Source: Rhodococcus sp. P-2 (GTDB taxonomy: Bacteria; Actinomycetota; Actinomycetes; Mycobacteriales; Mycobacteriaceae). From it: DNA of 64,000 nt. Every line of letters starts with the position of its first letter. Within the stretch, counting starts at the first letter, position 1. The DNA lies in contig NZ_CP066779.1 of assembly GCF_016598535.1 (NCBI RefSeq), positions 1,550,001 through 1,614,000 of the forward strand, given 5' to 3'. A program made the position numbers and the translations under genes. The notes beneath the pieces are model-generated. The model saw only the letters and a program-made list of their open reading frames with translations. It searched no databases and had not been told where the DNA came from. Below are positions 51,129 to 60,204 of the stretch, piece after piece.

Positions 51129-51440
51129 GTGCCCACCTACTCATACGCATGTACGGAATGTGACAACCGTTTCGACATCGTCCAGTCCTTCAGCGAAGAT
51201 TCGCTGACGGTCTGCCCAGCTTGCTCAGGCAAGCTCCGCAAGCTGTTCAACTCTGTCGGCATCGTGTTCAAGGGCAGCGGCTTCTACCGCACCGACAGCC
51301 GCGGCGGCTCCGGAACTGCGAGCGAGCCGGCCAAGAGTGATTCGGCACCCGCTGCGAAGTCCGAGTCCAAGTCGGACTCCTCGTCGACCTCGAGTTCGTC
51401 GACCAGCACGCCGGCGCCCGCCAAGGCTGCCGCAAGCTGA
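51129..51440 (+). CDS. FmdB-family zinc-ribbon protein
   Basis: A 103-residue protein. The N-terminal zinc ribbon has C8, C11, C29 and C32 (CTEC and CPAC) followed by KGSGFYRTDSR. The C-terminal ~45 residues are a disordered Ser/Lys/Pro/Ala tail. GTG start behind CGGAGG. The mycobacterial counterpart (Rv0991c) is a redox-regulated chaperone-like protein made on heat stress, so a similar role is plausible. Confidence 0.88.
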   Translation: MPTYSYACTECDNRFDIVQSFSEDSLTVCPACSGKLRKLFNSVGIVFKGSGFYRTDSRGGSGTASEPAKSDSAPAAKSESKSDSSSTSSSSTSTPAPAKAAAS

Positions 51441-51475
51441 TTTCCACAACCTCCGGGTTGTCCACAGGTTCACAT

Positions 51476-51510
51476 CGTTAGGGCCGGAAGCACCGCTTCC
51501 GGCCCTAACG
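51476..51510 (+). terminator. Terminator after the FmdB-family gene
   Basis: A perfect 15-bp stem, CGTTAGGGCCGGAAG with its complement, and a 5-nt loop. The last bases of its 3' arm are also the TAACGT -10 hexamer of the next gene. Confidence 0.85.
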
Positions 51511-51517
51511 TGCATGA

Positions 51518-52264
51518 ATGCCGTCAGCACGTACTCGCTCGCCGAGGCGCTCCGATCCACTGCGCGCCCAGCTCGATCTCACCCCGAGCACCCTCGATCG
51601 CGTCGTCGAACTGACGCGCGGCACACGATTCCGCACGGCGACAGTCCGCAAGATCGCGGCCGTTGCCCTGGCCGCACTCGGCGTCGTCCTCTTCTTCCGA
51701 GGCGATCCTGCGACCGATACGGTCGCTGTAGTTGTCTCGAGTCGCGATCTCACTCCCGGACAGGTGATCGCGAATTCGGATGTCGAGATCCGCGAGATCG
51801 ACTCGAAACAACTTCCCGAAGGAGTTGTCTCCGATACCGGCTTGGTGGTCGGAAGAACCGTTGCCGGCCCGATACGCACCGGCGAAACAGTCACCGACGT
51901 GCGCGTTCTCAGCCCACGGCTGGCCGGGTTGTCCGTAGGAACCGACGACGCCCGCATCGTGCCCGTGCGACTTGCCGATGCGGCCGTTGCAGACATGTTG
52001 CGCAGCGGGGATGTCGTCGACGTCCTGACCGTCGGCCCTGACACATCCCGCACTGACACATCCCACCCCGACACACCCAACGAATCAATTGCCGACAAGG
52101 CCCCCCAGATTCTTGCCGCGGGGGCGGTAGTCGCGTTGGTCACCAAGTCGGAAAGTACACGTAACCAGCAGGAACAGGTGATCCTGCTGGCTCTGCCGAC
52201 ACCGGCAGCCAACGTCGTTGCCGCGGCATCGCTGTCCAATGCGATCACCGTGACATTCCGCTGA
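51518..52264 (+). CDS. SAF-domain (CpaB-like) membrane-anchored protein
   Basis: A 248-residue protein with a basic cytoplasmic N-terminus, one membrane helix (about 44-62) and an extracytoplasmic SAF domain beginning VVVSSRDLTPGQVIANSDV. A second half with DVVDVLTVGPD resembles the RcpC/CpaB domain of Flp pilus assembly proteins. No pilus genes are in the window; mycobacteria have a similar isolated gene. The ATG is 6 nt after a TAACGT hexamer, so it is probably leaderless. Confidence 0.82.
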   Translation: MPSARTRSPRRSDPLRAQLDLTPSTLDRVVELTRGTRFRTATVRKIAAVALAALGVVLFFRGDPATDTVAVVVSSRDLTPGQVIANSDVEIREIDSKQLPEGVVSDTGLVVGRTVAGPIRTGETVTDVRVLSPRLAGLSVGTDDARIVPVRLADAAVADMLRSGDVVDVLTVGPDTSRTDTSHPDTPNESIADKAPQILAAGAVVALVTKSESTRNQQEQVILLALPTPAANVVAAASLSNAITVTFR

Positions 52265-52363
52265 CCGCACAAAGCGGCCGAAGCTCCTCTAGGATTTTTC
52301 CAGTCGGTTCGGTATCAACGGACCATCTGGCACTTGCCATCGGAGACTCGAGGGGACACCGAC

Positions 52364-52786
52364 ATGCTCAAGGGATTCAAGGACTTCCTGCTTCGCGGAA
52401 ACGTGCTCGACCTGGCCGTCGCGGTTGTCGTGGGCGCAGCCTTCACCGCCATCGTGACGGCCTTCACGTCGAACATCATCAACCCACTCATCGCTGCTAT
52501 CGGCGGATCCGACGAATTGGGCTGGGGAAAGGAGATCATTGCGGGCAATGCCGAAACCTTCGTGAATATCGGCGCCGTGGTCACCGCGATCATCAACTTC
52601 ATCATCATCGCAGCGGTCGTCTACTTCGTGCTGATCGTCCCCGCGAACGCGGCGAAGAAGAAGTTCGTCTCCGAGCCCGAGGACAAGGAAGCCAGCGAAA
52701 CCGATCTGCTCATCCAGATCCGCGACATCCTCTCTGCCAATGCCGGTGGCGCCGACACGGGAGCGCACGCCAAGACACTTGAATAG
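52364..52786 (+). CDS. mscL: Large-conductance mechanosensitive channel
   Basis: A 140-residue pentameric channel protein that opens on hypo-osmotic shock. It has the N-terminal amphipathic start MLKGFKDFLLRGNVLDLAVA, a Gly/Ala/Val pore helix 1, helix 2 (about 70-95) and a charged cytoplasmic helix at the end. The ATG at 52364 follows GAGGGG; an earlier ATG in frame has no support. In mycobacteria mscL also lies beside moaB2 and pepD. Confidence 0.95.
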   Translation: MLKGFKDFLLRGNVLDLAVAVVVGAAFTAIVTAFTSNIINPLIAAIGGSDELGWGKEIIAGNAETFVNIGAVVTAIINFIIIAAVVYFVLIVPANAAKKKFVSEPEDKEASETDLLIQIRDILSANAGGADTGAHAKTLE

Positions 52787-52802
52787 TCAGTGCACGCAGA
52801 AC

Positions 52803-52843
52803 AAATCAGGCCCTCGGACAGTGCGTCCGAGGGCCTGATTTTT
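52803..52843. terminator. Perfect terminator after mscL
   Basis: A 17-bp perfect stem, AAATCAGGCCCTCGGAC with its complement, 5-nt loop AGTGC, followed by TTTTT on the plus strand and T residues on the minus strand. It serves mscL and the convergent small gene. Confidence 0.92.
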
Positions 52844-52858
52844 CAGCTGAGGATCTTG

Positions 52859-53035
52859 TCAACCACCGTGGTGCGGGGGTCGCTGACTACGCAGCCAATC
52901 GTCGTCCGATGATCCCGGCGACCCTTCCGGTCCACGCTCGTCCGACGTCGTCTCGGGAAAGACGTCCCCGAAGATGCGTGCCAGGCGCTTCTTGTCGACT
53001 GGCGGCTTCTTCGGGGTATCTGGTTGCTCCGACAA
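52859..53035 (-). CDS. Small acidic protein encoded directly after moaB2
   Basis: A 58-residue protein that starts at TTG, two codons after the moaB2 stop and in the same reading frame (TGA, GAC, AGC, TTG). It reads LSEQPDTPKKPPVDKKRLAR then IFGDVFPETTSDERG and ends SDDDWLRSQRPPHHGG. A basic helix followed by an acidic, disordered part and a D-D-W-L-R-x-x-R-P-P-H-H tail. The tail looks like one I have seen on other short actinobacterial proteins. Translational coupling or readthrough from moaB2 is likely. Function unknown. Confidence 0.7.
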   Translation of the reverse strand: MSEQPDTPKKPPVDKKRLARIFGDVFPETTSDERGPEGSPGSSDDDWLRSQRPPHHGG

Positions 53036-53041
53036 GCTGTC

Positions 53042-53539
53042 TCAGCCCTCGAGGCTGGACAGCTCGGCGATGACGTGGCTCGCCAATGCCGTCAGGGTTG
53101 CCATGCCGTCGCGAATCGCCGGCCTGGTCGAGGCCAGGTTGGCCACCAACGTGCTGCCCGAAACTCCGACTAGGCCGCGGGACAAGCCTGCTTCGAGCGA
53201 TCCGGCCGAAAGACCGGAGGCGCGAAGTGCTTCGGCAATTCCCGGGATCTCGCGATCGAGAACCTCTGCGGTCACATCGGGAGTGACGTCACGCGGAGAC
53301 ACCCCGGTACCGCCGACCGAGATGACGAGGTCGACGCCACCGATGACTGCGGTGTTGAGAGCGTTGCGGATCTCCACTTCGTCGGCTGCGACGGCAACCG
53401 TCGCATCGACGAGAAAACCCGCTTCGTTCAGCAGTTCCGTCACCAGTGGACCGATGGAGTCGGTGTTGTCGCCGTGGGCTGTGCGATCGTCGACGATGAC
53501 GACCAGAGCGCGGCCGGCCGATGTGGCTTCGAGTTCCAT
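53042..53539 (-). CDS. moaB2: Molybdenum-cofactor biosynthesis MoaB/MogA-family protein
   Basis: A 165-residue MoCF-domain protein with ALVVIVDDRTAHGD, the molybdopterin-binding ISVGGTGVSPRDVTPD and GLSRGLVGVSGSTLVANLA. The family adenylylates molybdopterin. The ATG at 53539 is chosen because TACGGT (53552-53547, minus strand) is 7 nt upstream; an ATG at 53623 overlapping the htrA stop (ATGATG) would give 193 residues and may also be used for read-through transcripts. Same gene order as mycobacterial pepD-moaB2. Confidence 0.9.
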   Translation of the reverse strand: MELEATSAGRALVVIVDDRTAHGDNTDSIGPLVTELLNEAGFLVDATVAVAADEVEIRNALNTAVIGGVDLVISVGGTGVSPRDVTPDVTAEVLDREIPGIAEALRASGLSAGSLEAGLSRGLVGVSGSTLVANLASTRPAIRDGMATLTALASHVIAELSSLEG

Positions 53540-53619
53540 GACTCCTACCGTAGTGTCCGATCCCGACGCCGTTGCGATCTGGCCGAAGATCGGCTCGATC
53601 GTCTGCTGATCACCGAACA

Positions 53620-55122
53620 TCATCGGCCGCCCTGCGCCGCCGCGGTTCCCAACGTGACATCGACGGTCTTGGTCTGTCCACCGTCGGTGTAGGTGATCGA
53701 GACCTTGTCTCCAGGAGCATGCGAGCGAACCGCCGCGATCAGCGAATCACCATCTGCGACAACACGATCGTCGACCTTGGTGATGACTGCACCCTTTGGG
53801 ATACCGGCCTTGGCGGCCGGCCCGTCGGCAGTGACATCCATGACGGTCGCGCCGTCGGCGTTGTCCTGCGACGGCACGGTCACGCCGATCATGGCTTGGG
53901 TCGCCTTGCCGGTCTTGATCAGTTCGTCGGCGACGCGGCGCGCCTGATCGATCGGGATGGCGAAACCGAGGCCGATGGAGCCGCCCTGGGTACCCGACGA
54001 CGCTCCAAGTGAGGCGATCGCCGTGTTGATGCCGATCAGCTGGCCGTCCATGTTGACGAGGGCGCCACCGGAGTTGCCGGGGTTGATCGCCGCGTCGGTC
54101 TGCAGAGCGTCGATGACGGTGTTCTGGTTGCCCGACTCGCCGCTCGTGGACACCGGGCGATCGAGGGCGGAGATGATGCCCTCGGTGACCGTTCCGGCCA
54201 GGCCGAGCGGGGACCCGACGGCCACAACCTGCTGTCCGACCTGAACGTCGCCGGAGTTGCCGAGATCGATGGGAGTGAGGTCGTTGCGGCCGTCGACCTT
54301 GATGACGGCGATGTCGGAGACGGGATCGGCACCGACCAGGGTGGCCGAGGCCTTGGTTCCGTCGGAGAACGCGACCCGCAGTTGCGCTCCCTGGGCACCG
54401 GCAACGTGATTGTTGGTCAGGATCAGGCCGTCGGAGGACAGGATGACACCGGAACCCTCACCGCCCTGTCCCTGCGCGGTGGCCACCTCGATCTGCACGA
54501 CGCTGGGCACCACCTTCGAGGCAACGGCCTGAACCGAACCGGCGGGAGCGTTGGACGTGTTGGTCGCGGTCGGCTTCGGGGCGTTCAGCGAGTTGGTGAC
54601 CGTCGCGGTTCCACCGTTGCGGTCCGCGACGACGGCTCCGACCACGCCACCGACGCCGCCGCTGACCAGGACCAGAGCGAGAGCGCCGGCAACCAGGGCC
54701 ATGCGTCCCGACTTCGGCTTGGTGGTGGTCGAACCGGAGTTCGGCCCCTGTAGCGGTGCGGGGATCTGGTTGTGGCCGCCGCCTGGACCGTTCGGGCCAC
54801 CGGGGCCACCGGCATTGGGTGCGCCGTACGGGGCGCTCTGCTGATACGCCGCTTCATGGGCACCGTGCGGGTGGCCGAAAGCCTGAGTGGGCTGCTGCGG
54901 CGCCTGCCCGAAGGCCTCGGTGGGTCGAGCTTCGGTGGGTCGGGCTTCGGTGGGTCGGGCAAACGACTCGGTCGGCTGGTACGGCTGCTGAGGCGCCTGC
55001 CCCTGTGGCTGCTGGGGTTGCACAGGTGGCTGCGCCTGAGGTGCTGCCGGCTGCGCCTGGGTAGTGGGCTCGTTGTTGGGCTGCTCGGGCCGGGTCGGCC
55101 CGACGTTACGGTCCTCGGTCAT
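53620..55122 (-). CDS. pepD: HtrA-family serine protease (PepD-like)
   Basis: A 500-residue membrane-anchored protease/chaperone. The first ~135 residues are cytoplasmic, Pro/Gln-rich and contain ARPTE repeats; one membrane helix (about 140-166) follows. The protease domain has the triad H239 (TNNHV), D270 (SDIAVIKV) and S351 (GNSGGA), then a PDZ domain (about 410-495). It degrades or refolds damaged envelope proteins. The ATG at 55122 follows AAGGCGAG. An MprA box lies upstream, matching the mycobacterial MprAB-PepD stress circuit. Confidence 0.94.
   Translation of the reverse strand: MTEDRNVGPTRPEQPNNEPTTQAQPAAPQAQPPVQPQQPQGQAPQQPYQPTESFARPTEARPTEARPTEAFGQAPQQPTQAFGHPHGAHEAAYQQSAPYGAPNAGGPGGPNGPGGGHNQIPAPLQGPNSGSTTTKPKSGRMALVAGALALVLVSGGVGGVVGAVVADRNGGTATVTNSLNAPKPTATNTSNAPAGSVQAVASKVVPSVVQIEVATAQGQGGEGSGVILSSDGLILTNNHVAGAQGAQLRVAFSDGTKASATLVGADPVSDIAVIKVDGRNDLTPIDLGNSGDVQVGQQVVAVGSPLGLAGTVTEGIISALDRPVSTSGESGNQNTVIDALQTDAAINPGNSGGALVNMDGQLIGINTAIASLGASSGTQGGSIGLGFAIPIDQARRVADELIKTGKATQAMIGVTVPSQDNADGATVMDVTADGPAAKAGIPKGAVITKVDDRVVADGDSLIAAVRSHAPGDKVSITYTDGGQTKTVDVTLGTAAAQGGR
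54914..54959. repeat. Three in-frame 15-bp repeats in pepD
   Basis: Plus-strand units of the type GCTTCGGTGGGTCGG repeated three times, encoding ARPTE-ARPTE-ARPTE in the cytoplasmic region of the protease (residues about 55-70). Confidence 0.8.
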
Positions 55123-55194
55123 CGGCTCGCCTTCGTCTACGGTGACCACCGGACGGGCAGTCACAACTGTTCTGCCGACAATGCTGCCTTGCGC

Positions 55195-55213
55195 TGCTGA
55201 GAAGGCGCTGAGA
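55195..55213 (-). promoter_or_regulatory. MprA box upstream of pepD
   Basis: On the minus strand, TCTCAGCG and TCTCAGCA are 8-bp direct repeats separated by 3 bp, 19 bp in all, the organisation described for mycobacterial MprA sites. It lies 73 bp upstream of the pepD start and downstream of mprB. Confidence 0.75.
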
Positions 55214-55349
55214 CGTGCCTGTCACTTTACCCAGAGTTCGTCGTGAAAAACCGGTGCCGTCCGGCTCGGCCCGAAAGACTCTCGGGCCGAACACATTAAC
55301 CCGTGACGTCAGTCACCGAAGCCCGGGACCAACGGGTCTGCAGAACACG

Positions 55350-56798
55350 CTACTCGGCACTCGGCCCGGGTTCGCCGGGAAGCACGATACGAACAAGTGC
55401 TCCCCCACGATCGGATTCGTCGATCGCGATGGTTCCGCCGTGCTTGACGACAACCTGACGCACAATCGCAAGTCCCAGACCCGATCCCGGCATCGAACGT
55501 GCCGCAGTCGACCGGTAGAAACGATCGAACACCAACTCCCGATCCTCCTCCGGAATGCCCGGTCCCGCATCACTTACGGTCAATTCCAACAATCCTTGGC
55601 CCACCGGACGCATTTCGACGCGTACCTGTTCGCCCTTCGGACTCCACTTCGCAGCGTTGTCGAGGACGTTCAGCACCGCACGCGACAGGCCTGCCTGGTC
55701 TCCGTAGACGTACCACGGGGTGGTGACCGCTTCGAACTCGATTTCGTTGCGCCTGCGCCGTGCTCGCTCGAGTGCACGTTCGACGACGTCGCTGACGTCG
55801 ACGCGCTCGTACACGGTCTCGGGAGCGTCTTCGCGGGCCAGGTCGACGAGGTCGCCGACAAGGGTCGACAGTTCCTCGATCTGCGCGACGACATCGGCAC
55901 GAAGTTCCGCCATGTCCTCGTCGGGAATCTGCGGCGCACCTGGGCGACTGGACGCGATCAGCAATTCCATGTTGGTACGCAACGACGTCAGCGGCGTTCG
56001 CAACTCGTGTCCGGCATCCGCAACGAGACGCGACTGACGCTCGCGGGACTCGGCGAGCGCCCGCAGCATCGTGTTGAAACTCTCTGTCAGGCGCGCCAAT
56101 TCGTCGCTGCCGGTCACGGGGATCTGCGTCAGATCGTCGGTCCTGGCGACACGTTCGGTGGCAGCAGTCAGCCTGGCAATAGGCCGTAAACCGGTGCGGC
56201 CCACGGTGGTACCCGCCACCGCAGCCAGGATGACGCCACACCCGCCGACCACGAAGAGAACCCACGCCAGCCGGTCCAGGACCGCAACCGTGGGCGCGAG
56301 TCGCTGGCCGATCACCAAAGTGCTTCCGTCATGGGTTCGTTGGGCCAACACACGCTGGCCGTCGACCGTGCGCAGCGAGGAATCCGACTCGCCACGCGCT
56401 ACGGCGTCTTCGGCTTCACCGATCGGCACGTCGGAACCGGGCGGCTGATACGTGCTCAGATCCGAGAAGATCAGCGCCACACTGATGTCGGTGGTGTAGA
56501 GCGTTGCACCGGAGATGTACCGAGGATCGAAGCGCACGACATTGCTGTCGATGAGCACCGCCGCTCTGGTACGCAACTGGTGATCCACGTCCGCGTAGAG
56601 CGCACGCGAAACCACCGCGTACGCCGCGATCGCCATGACGGCGACGGCGATGGCCACCACCGACGCAGCGAGGAGCGTCACACGCCAACGCAACGACACC
56701 GAGCGGGTGAGCGGCATCGGCGGGCGCATTTCGACGGATGCGTTGGTGCTGGTGGACTTCTTCGGTTCGGCACTCTTGCCGAACGGAGCGGTGATCAC
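55350..56798 (-). CDS. mprB: Sensor histidine kinase MprB
   Basis: A 482-residue membrane kinase: helix 1 (about 40-62), an extracytoplasmic domain (65-172), helix 2 (about 175-198), HAMP, HisKA with phospho-accepting H264 ([10 protein letters not shown]) and an ATPase domain with DNAAKW, DAGPGIP and GSGLGLAI motifs. It senses envelope stress and phosphorylates MprA. GTG start overlapping the mprA stop as GTGA. Confidence 0.94.
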   Translation of the reverse strand: MITAPFGKSAEPKKSTSTNASVEMRPPMPLTRSVSLRWRVTLLAASVVAIAVAVMAIAAYAVVSRALYADVDHQLRTRAAVLIDSNVVRFDPRYISGATLYTTDISVALIFSDLSTYQPPGSDVPIGEAEDAVARGESDSSLRTVDGQRVLAQRTHDGSTLVIGQRLAPTVAVLDRLAWVLFVVGGCGVILAAVAGTTVGRTGLRPIARLTAATERVARTDDLTQIPVTGSDELARLTESFNTMLRALAESRERQSRLVADAGHELRTPLTSLRTNMELLIASSRPGAPQIPDEDMAELRADVVAQIEELSTLVGDLVDLAREDAPETVYERVDVSDVVERALERARRRRNEIEFEAVTTPWYVYGDQAGLSRAVLNVLDNAAKWSPKGEQVRVEMRPVGQGLLELTVSDAGPGIPEEDRELVFDRFYRSTAARSMPGSGLGLAIVRQVVVKHGGTIAIDESDRGGALVRIVLPGEPGPSAE

Positions 56799-57481
56799 GG
56801 AGGCGTCTCCCGCAGGACGTAGCCGACTCCGCGGACGGTGTGGATCAACCTCGGCTCGCCGTCGGCTTCCGTCTTACGACGCAGGTAGCCGACGTACACC
56901 TCGAGCGCATTGCCGGACGTCGGGAAGTCGTATCCCCACACTTCTTCGAGAATGCGTCCACGGGTCAGCACGCGGCGCGGGTTGGCCATGAGCATTTCGA
57001 GAAGGGAGAACTCGGTGCGGGTCAGGCTGATCGATCGTTCACCGCGCTTGACCTCACGGGTGACCGGGTCGAGGGTGAGGTCCTCGAACGCCATCATTTC
57101 GGAATCGGCGTCCAGATCGGGTGCGGTGCGACGCAGTAGTGCACGCAACCTGGCAAGCAACTCTTCCAAAGCGAAGGGCTTGGGCAGGTAGTCGTCGGCA
57201 CCGGCGTCGAGGCCTGCGACTCGCTCGCTGACCGAATCGCGGGCGGTGAGCACGAGGATGGGCAGGTCGTCGCCGGCACTTCGAAGACGACGGCACACTT
57301 CGAGTCCGTCGAGTCGCGGCATCATGACGTCGAGTACGACGGCGTCGGGCCGGTTGGCGAGGATCTTCTCGAGTGCGTCGAGCCCGTCGACCGCGAGCTC
57401 GACCGTGTAGCCGTTGAAGCTGAGCGACCGCCGAAGCGACTCGCGAACCGCCCGGTCGTCGTCGACCACCAAAATACGCAT
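56795..57481 (-). CDS. mprA: Response regulator MprA (OmpR family)
   Basis: A 228-residue regulator with a receiver domain (phosphoacceptor D51 in VVLDVMMP, acidic pocket VVDDD at 5-9) and a C-terminal winged helix ending [13 protein letters not shown]. The [10 protein letters not shown] start fits the family; the open frame upstream is excluded. An MprA box lies 21-39 bp upstream, so it is autoregulated. It controls envelope-stress genes including pepD. Confidence 0.95.
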   Translation of the reverse strand: MRILVVDDDRAVRESLRRSLSFNGYTVELAVDGLDALEKILANRPDAVVLDVMMPRLDGLEVCRRLRSAGDDLPILVLTARDSVSERVAGLDAGADDYLPKPFALEELLARLRALLRRTAPDLDADSEMMAFEDLTLDPVTREVKRGERSISLTRTEFSLLEMLMANPRRVLTRGRILEEVWGYDFPTSGNALEVYVGYLRRKTEADGEPRLIHTVRGVGYVLRETPP

Positions 57482-57501
57482 ACCGACAGTTTGGACTGAA
57501 G

Positions 57502-57520
57502 TGCTGAGATGCGGCTGAGA
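57502..57520 (-). promoter_or_regulatory. MprA box upstream of mprA (autoregulation)
   Basis: On the minus strand, direct repeats TCTCAGCC and TCTCAGCA with a 3-bp spacer, the same 19-bp geometry as the site before pepD. Confidence 0.78.
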
Positions 57521-57551
57521 GGGTCCGATTCCGGGCTCCGGCGTGTCGCGG

Positions 57552-58163
57552 TCAGTCCCGGGTTCGCCTCGGTCCGGGCAGGCTCCAATGACGCCACAAC
57601 GCAAGCAGTCTGAACACCGCGGCGAACGCGGTGCCGCACACCAGCGCTGCGTTGGTGGACAGTCCGGCTTGCGAGACTGTGACCACCAACGCAGCGCCGA
57701 GCAGTGCGGGAACCGCGTACAGGTCCTTGTGCAGGAGCAGCGGCACCTCGTTGACGAGGACGTCGCGGATCACTCCGCCGCCGATCGCAGCGGTCGCACC
57801 GATCAACGTCGCCGCCAGCGAGCTGGCGTTGTTGTCCAGCGCGATGACGGCGCCGGTACTCGCGAACAGGCCCATTCCCAGTGCGTCGAGCGCCAGGATT
57901 TCACGGCGCAGGCGATTGAGCGGCTCGTGTAGGTAGAACACGGCGAGTGAGGTGGCGGCGGCCGTTCCGAAGTACGGCCAACTGCTCAGGGAGCTGGGCG
58001 GATGGACGCCGAGAAGGACGTCGCGGACGATACCGCCGCCGATGCCGGTGAACACACCCACCGAGCACACCCCGAAGATGTCGAGTCGCTTGGTGACGCC
58101 CACCAAGGCACCCGAGGCCGCGAACGCCACGATGCCCACCAGTTCGAGGATCCTCAGCAGCAC
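57552..58163 (-). CDS. TRIC-type (UPF0126/YadS-like) membrane protein
   Basis: A 203-residue protein with seven hydrophobic helices in two repeats; each repeat contains the glycine-rich cation-channel motif ([14 protein letters not shown] and [14 protein letters not shown]). Prokaryotic TRIC channels conduct potassium. The GTG start lies 18 bp after the L32 gene, so it may be cotranscribed with the zinc-sparing ribosomal genes. Its 3' end is 31 bp from the MprA box of mprA. Confidence 0.86.
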   Translation of the reverse strand: MLLRILELVGIVAFAASGALVGVTKRLDIFGVCSVGVFTGIGGGIVRDVLLGVHPPSSLSSWPYFGTAAATSLAVFYLHEPLNRLRREILALDALGMGLFASTGAVIALDNNASSLAATLIGATAAIGGGVIRDVLVNEVPLLLHKDLYAVPALLGAALVVTVSQAGLSTNAALVCGTAFAAVFRLLALWRHWSLPGPRRTRD

Positions 58164-58181
58164 CGGCCAAGGATCGCACGG

Positions 58182-58355
58182 TCAGAGGCGGCTCGGGTCG
58201 ATCACCCCGAGTCGAACTGCTTTGACCAGTCGGCGCGGAACCCGGTGGGTCTGTCCGAAGGCCGTGACCTCGACCAGATCGGGCGCCGTCGCCTTCCACT
58301 GGGCACGGCGACTGCGGGTGTTGGAACGGGACATCTTCCGCTTGGGAACGGCCAT
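58182..58355 (-). CDS. rpmF: 50S ribosomal protein L32, cysteine-free paralogue
   Basis: A 57-residue L32 with the family start [20 protein letters not shown] but no cysteines, so it lacks the zinc ribbon of the C+ form. Cysteine-free ribosomal proteins replace their zinc-binding versions in zinc starvation. The ATG overlaps the L31 stop (TGATG). Confidence 0.92.
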   Translation of the reverse strand: MAVPKRKMSRSNTRSRRAQWKATAPDLVEVTAFGQTHRVPRRLVKAVRLGVIDPSRL

Positions 58356-58609
58356 CAGAGCGCCTTGCGCTTTCCGTAGCGACGCTCGAACTTCTCGACG
58401 CGTCCGGCGGTGTCCATCACGCGTTGCGCTCCGGTCCAGAACGGGTGCGAGTCGCTCGTGACATCGACGACCAGCAGCGGGTAGATGGAACCGTCTTCCC
58501 ATTCGACGGTGCGGTCACTCGTCACGGTCGATCGGGTCAGGAAGCTCTTGCCGGTGCTGGCGTCCTGGAAGACCACCGGGTGGTAGTCGGGGTGCATCTG
58601 CTTCTTCAT
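58355..58609 (-). CDS. rpmE2: 50S ribosomal protein L31 type B, cysteine-free
   Basis: An 84-residue type B L31: [20 protein letters not shown], then [20 protein letters not shown]. It lacks the zinc-binding Cys residues of L31 type A. Translation is coupled both to the upstream Mrf-like gene (ATGA) and to L32. Expected to be expressed when zinc is short, under the Zur box at 59876-59888. Confidence 0.94.
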   Translation of the reverse strand: MKKQMHPDYHPVVFQDASTGKSFLTRSTVTSDRTVEWEDGSIYPLLVVDVTSDSHPFWTGAQRVMDTAGRVEKFERRYGKRKAL

Positions 58610-59859
58610 TCGTTTCCCTCTCGCGTTGATTCGGTTTCGGCATAAGGTGATTCGGATTCGTCGCACGGGTCTTCGTGGAACTCGCCGAACGGGTCTTCCC
58701 AGGTGACCCACGACGCTTCGTCCGCCAACTCGTCGTCGGTGACCAAGGCGTGCTGCAGTGTTCGGTCGATCTCGAGCGGATTCGCACCGCATGTCAGAAC
58801 AACCATCGAGGTGTCGCGATCACCGAAACGCTCGTCCCATTTCAGGGCGGCGAGCGCACGGCGTTCGGCCGGCACGCGGTCTCGTTCCTGAGGCGTCATC
58901 GCGGCCAGCCAGGTGTCCGCGCTGGCAACTCGCAGGCCGCCGCCCGCCGATTCGAGCCAGAGCGCTTCGCCAGGTTGCGTCGCCACCCAGACTCGCCCGC
59001 GGGAGTACACGACGCCTTCGAGCAGGACGTCGATCGCCTCGTGCAGACGCCCGGGGTGGAACGGCCGGTTCGCGGTGAACTCGACGAGCATCACTCCGCC
59101 GTCGTCGTCGAGCGGCGGCTGACGACGCAGCAACGGCGAGTGTGCGTCGGCCAGCTCACCGCGTCGCGCGTCCGCAGGCACCTCGAGGAGCAGTGCCTCG
59201 ATGTCGTCTCCCTCATCGAAGACGGGTACCCGCGGGGCGATGCGTGCGAGAACCGCGTTCAGGCGGGACCGCTGCCAGCCGTCGAGTCCATCGGACCCGC
59301 GTAGGACGAGCGCGTCGGCGAAGTCGACCTGCCCGACGACGACCTGCGCCAGGGTGCGGTCGTCGTCGAGAGCGTCGTCGCCGGTGGCGTCGGCCAGCCA
59401 GGTCTGCGCGTCGATACACGTCACGACGGCGTCGACACGGACGTCACGCTGTGCCGGTCCGTCCAGTTGGCCGACGACGCCGGTCACGACGACGTGCTCG
59501 ATCGCCCAACACAGCGCTTCGGGTTCGAGTTGGCGGTCCAGCAACAGGACGATGCGCTGCACCGAACTGTGCGAGTGAAGTCGACGCAGAAGCGGCAGCA
59601 GGTCTTCGCGCAGGGTGCAGGAGACGCAGCCGTGCGCGAGCTCGAGGATCGTCTCGCGCTCGGACACTGTGCCGGCAGACCCGGTACCCCCGGTCATCGA
59701 GGTGACCGTCCGCCTGACCACCCCTTCACGGACGTGGCTCAGGTCGTGGTGAACCAGAACAGTTCCGGTTCGCAGCAACGCTCGTGCGGTGTGTGGGGTG
59801 GATTCGCTCATACCGGCGACCAGGACCAGCGGAGTCCTGCCGTCCAAGATCGTGTTCAC
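58606..59859 (-). CDS. mrf: CobW-family protein without P-loop, Mrf-like (zinc-starvation ribosome factor)
   Basis: A 417-residue protein of the COG0523/CobW family. The metal motif GCVSC (C78, C81) is present, but the N-terminal nucleotide-binding loop, normally GxxGxGKTT, reads GMSESTPHT (16-24), so GTPase activity is doubtful. In M. smegmatis the Mrf protein in the equivalent zinc-sparing ribosomal operon recruits a hibernation factor (MPY) to ribosomes; this is probably its counterpart. The C-terminal tail is highly acidic. A Zur box lies 17 bp upstream. Confidence 0.8.
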   Translation of the reverse strand: MNTILDGRTPLVLVAGMSESTPHTARALLRTGTVLVHHDLSHVREGVVRRTVTSMTGGTGSAGTVSERETILELAHGCVSCTLREDLLPLLRRLHSHSSVQRIVLLLDRQLEPEALCWAIEHVVVTGVVGQLDGPAQRDVRVDAVVTCIDAQTWLADATGDDALDDDRTLAQVVVGQVDFADALVLRGSDGLDGWQRSRLNAVLARIAPRVPVFDEGDDIEALLLEVPADARRGELADAHSPLLRRQPPLDDDGGVMLVEFTANRPFHPGRLHEAIDVLLEGVVYSRGRVWVATQPGEALWLESAGGGLRVASADTWLAAMTPQERDRVPAERRALAALKWDERFGDRDTSMVVLTCGANPLEIDRTLQHALVTDDELADEASWVTWEDPFGEFHEDPCDESESPYAETESTREGNE

Positions 59860-59875
59860 AGCGGGCCTTTCTGGG

Positions 59876-59888
59876 AATGATTGTCATT
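59876..59888 (-). promoter_or_regulatory. Zur box for the mrf-rpmE2-rpmF operon
   Basis: AATGATTGTCATT, an inverted repeat AATGA/TCATT with a 3-bp centre, 17 bp upstream of mrf. It matches the AT-rich TGA-x-x-x-TCA core of actinobacterial Zur sites. Confidence 0.78.
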
Positions 59889-59926
59889 ACCGAGGTTGAA
59901 CGCTACATTGATCTCACCGCATTGTC

Positions 59927-59944
59927 GAAAATGATTGTCATCTG
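59927..59944 (+). promoter_or_regulatory. Zur box for the rpmB-rpmG-rpsN-rpsR operon
   Basis: GAAAATGATTGTCATCTG contains the same ATGATTGTCAT core as the first Zur site, 20-37 bp upstream of the rpmB start. Two boxes 53 bp apart give each divergent operon its own operator. Confidence 0.8.
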
Positions 59945-59963
59945 CAAGTTGAAAGGAATACCC

Positions 59964-60200
59964 ATGTCGGCTCACTGCCAAGTGACCGGACGTGTGCCGG
60001 GGTTCGGAAAATCCGTCTCGCACTCCCACAAGCGTTCGAACCGTCGCTGGAACCCGAACATCCAGCGCAAGACCTACCTGCTGCCCAGCGAGGGTCGTCG
60101 CATCACACTCACGCTCTCGACCAAGGGCATCAAGACGATCGACCGCGACGGCATCGAATCCGTCGTCGCCCGGATCCGCGCGCGCGGCGAGAAGGTCTGA
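59964..60200 (+). CDS. rpmB2: 50S ribosomal protein L28, zinc-independent paralogue
   Basis: A 78-residue L28, starting [20 protein letters not shown]. One Cys is present but the paired CxxC of the zinc-binding form is not. GAAAGGA precedes the ATG. First gene of the plus-strand zinc-sparing operon. Confidence 0.94.
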   Translation: MSAHCQVTGRVPGFGKSVSHSHKRSNRRWNPNIQRKTYLLPSEGRRITLTLSTKGIKTIDRDGIESVVARIRARGEKV

Positions 60201-60204
60201 GCAG

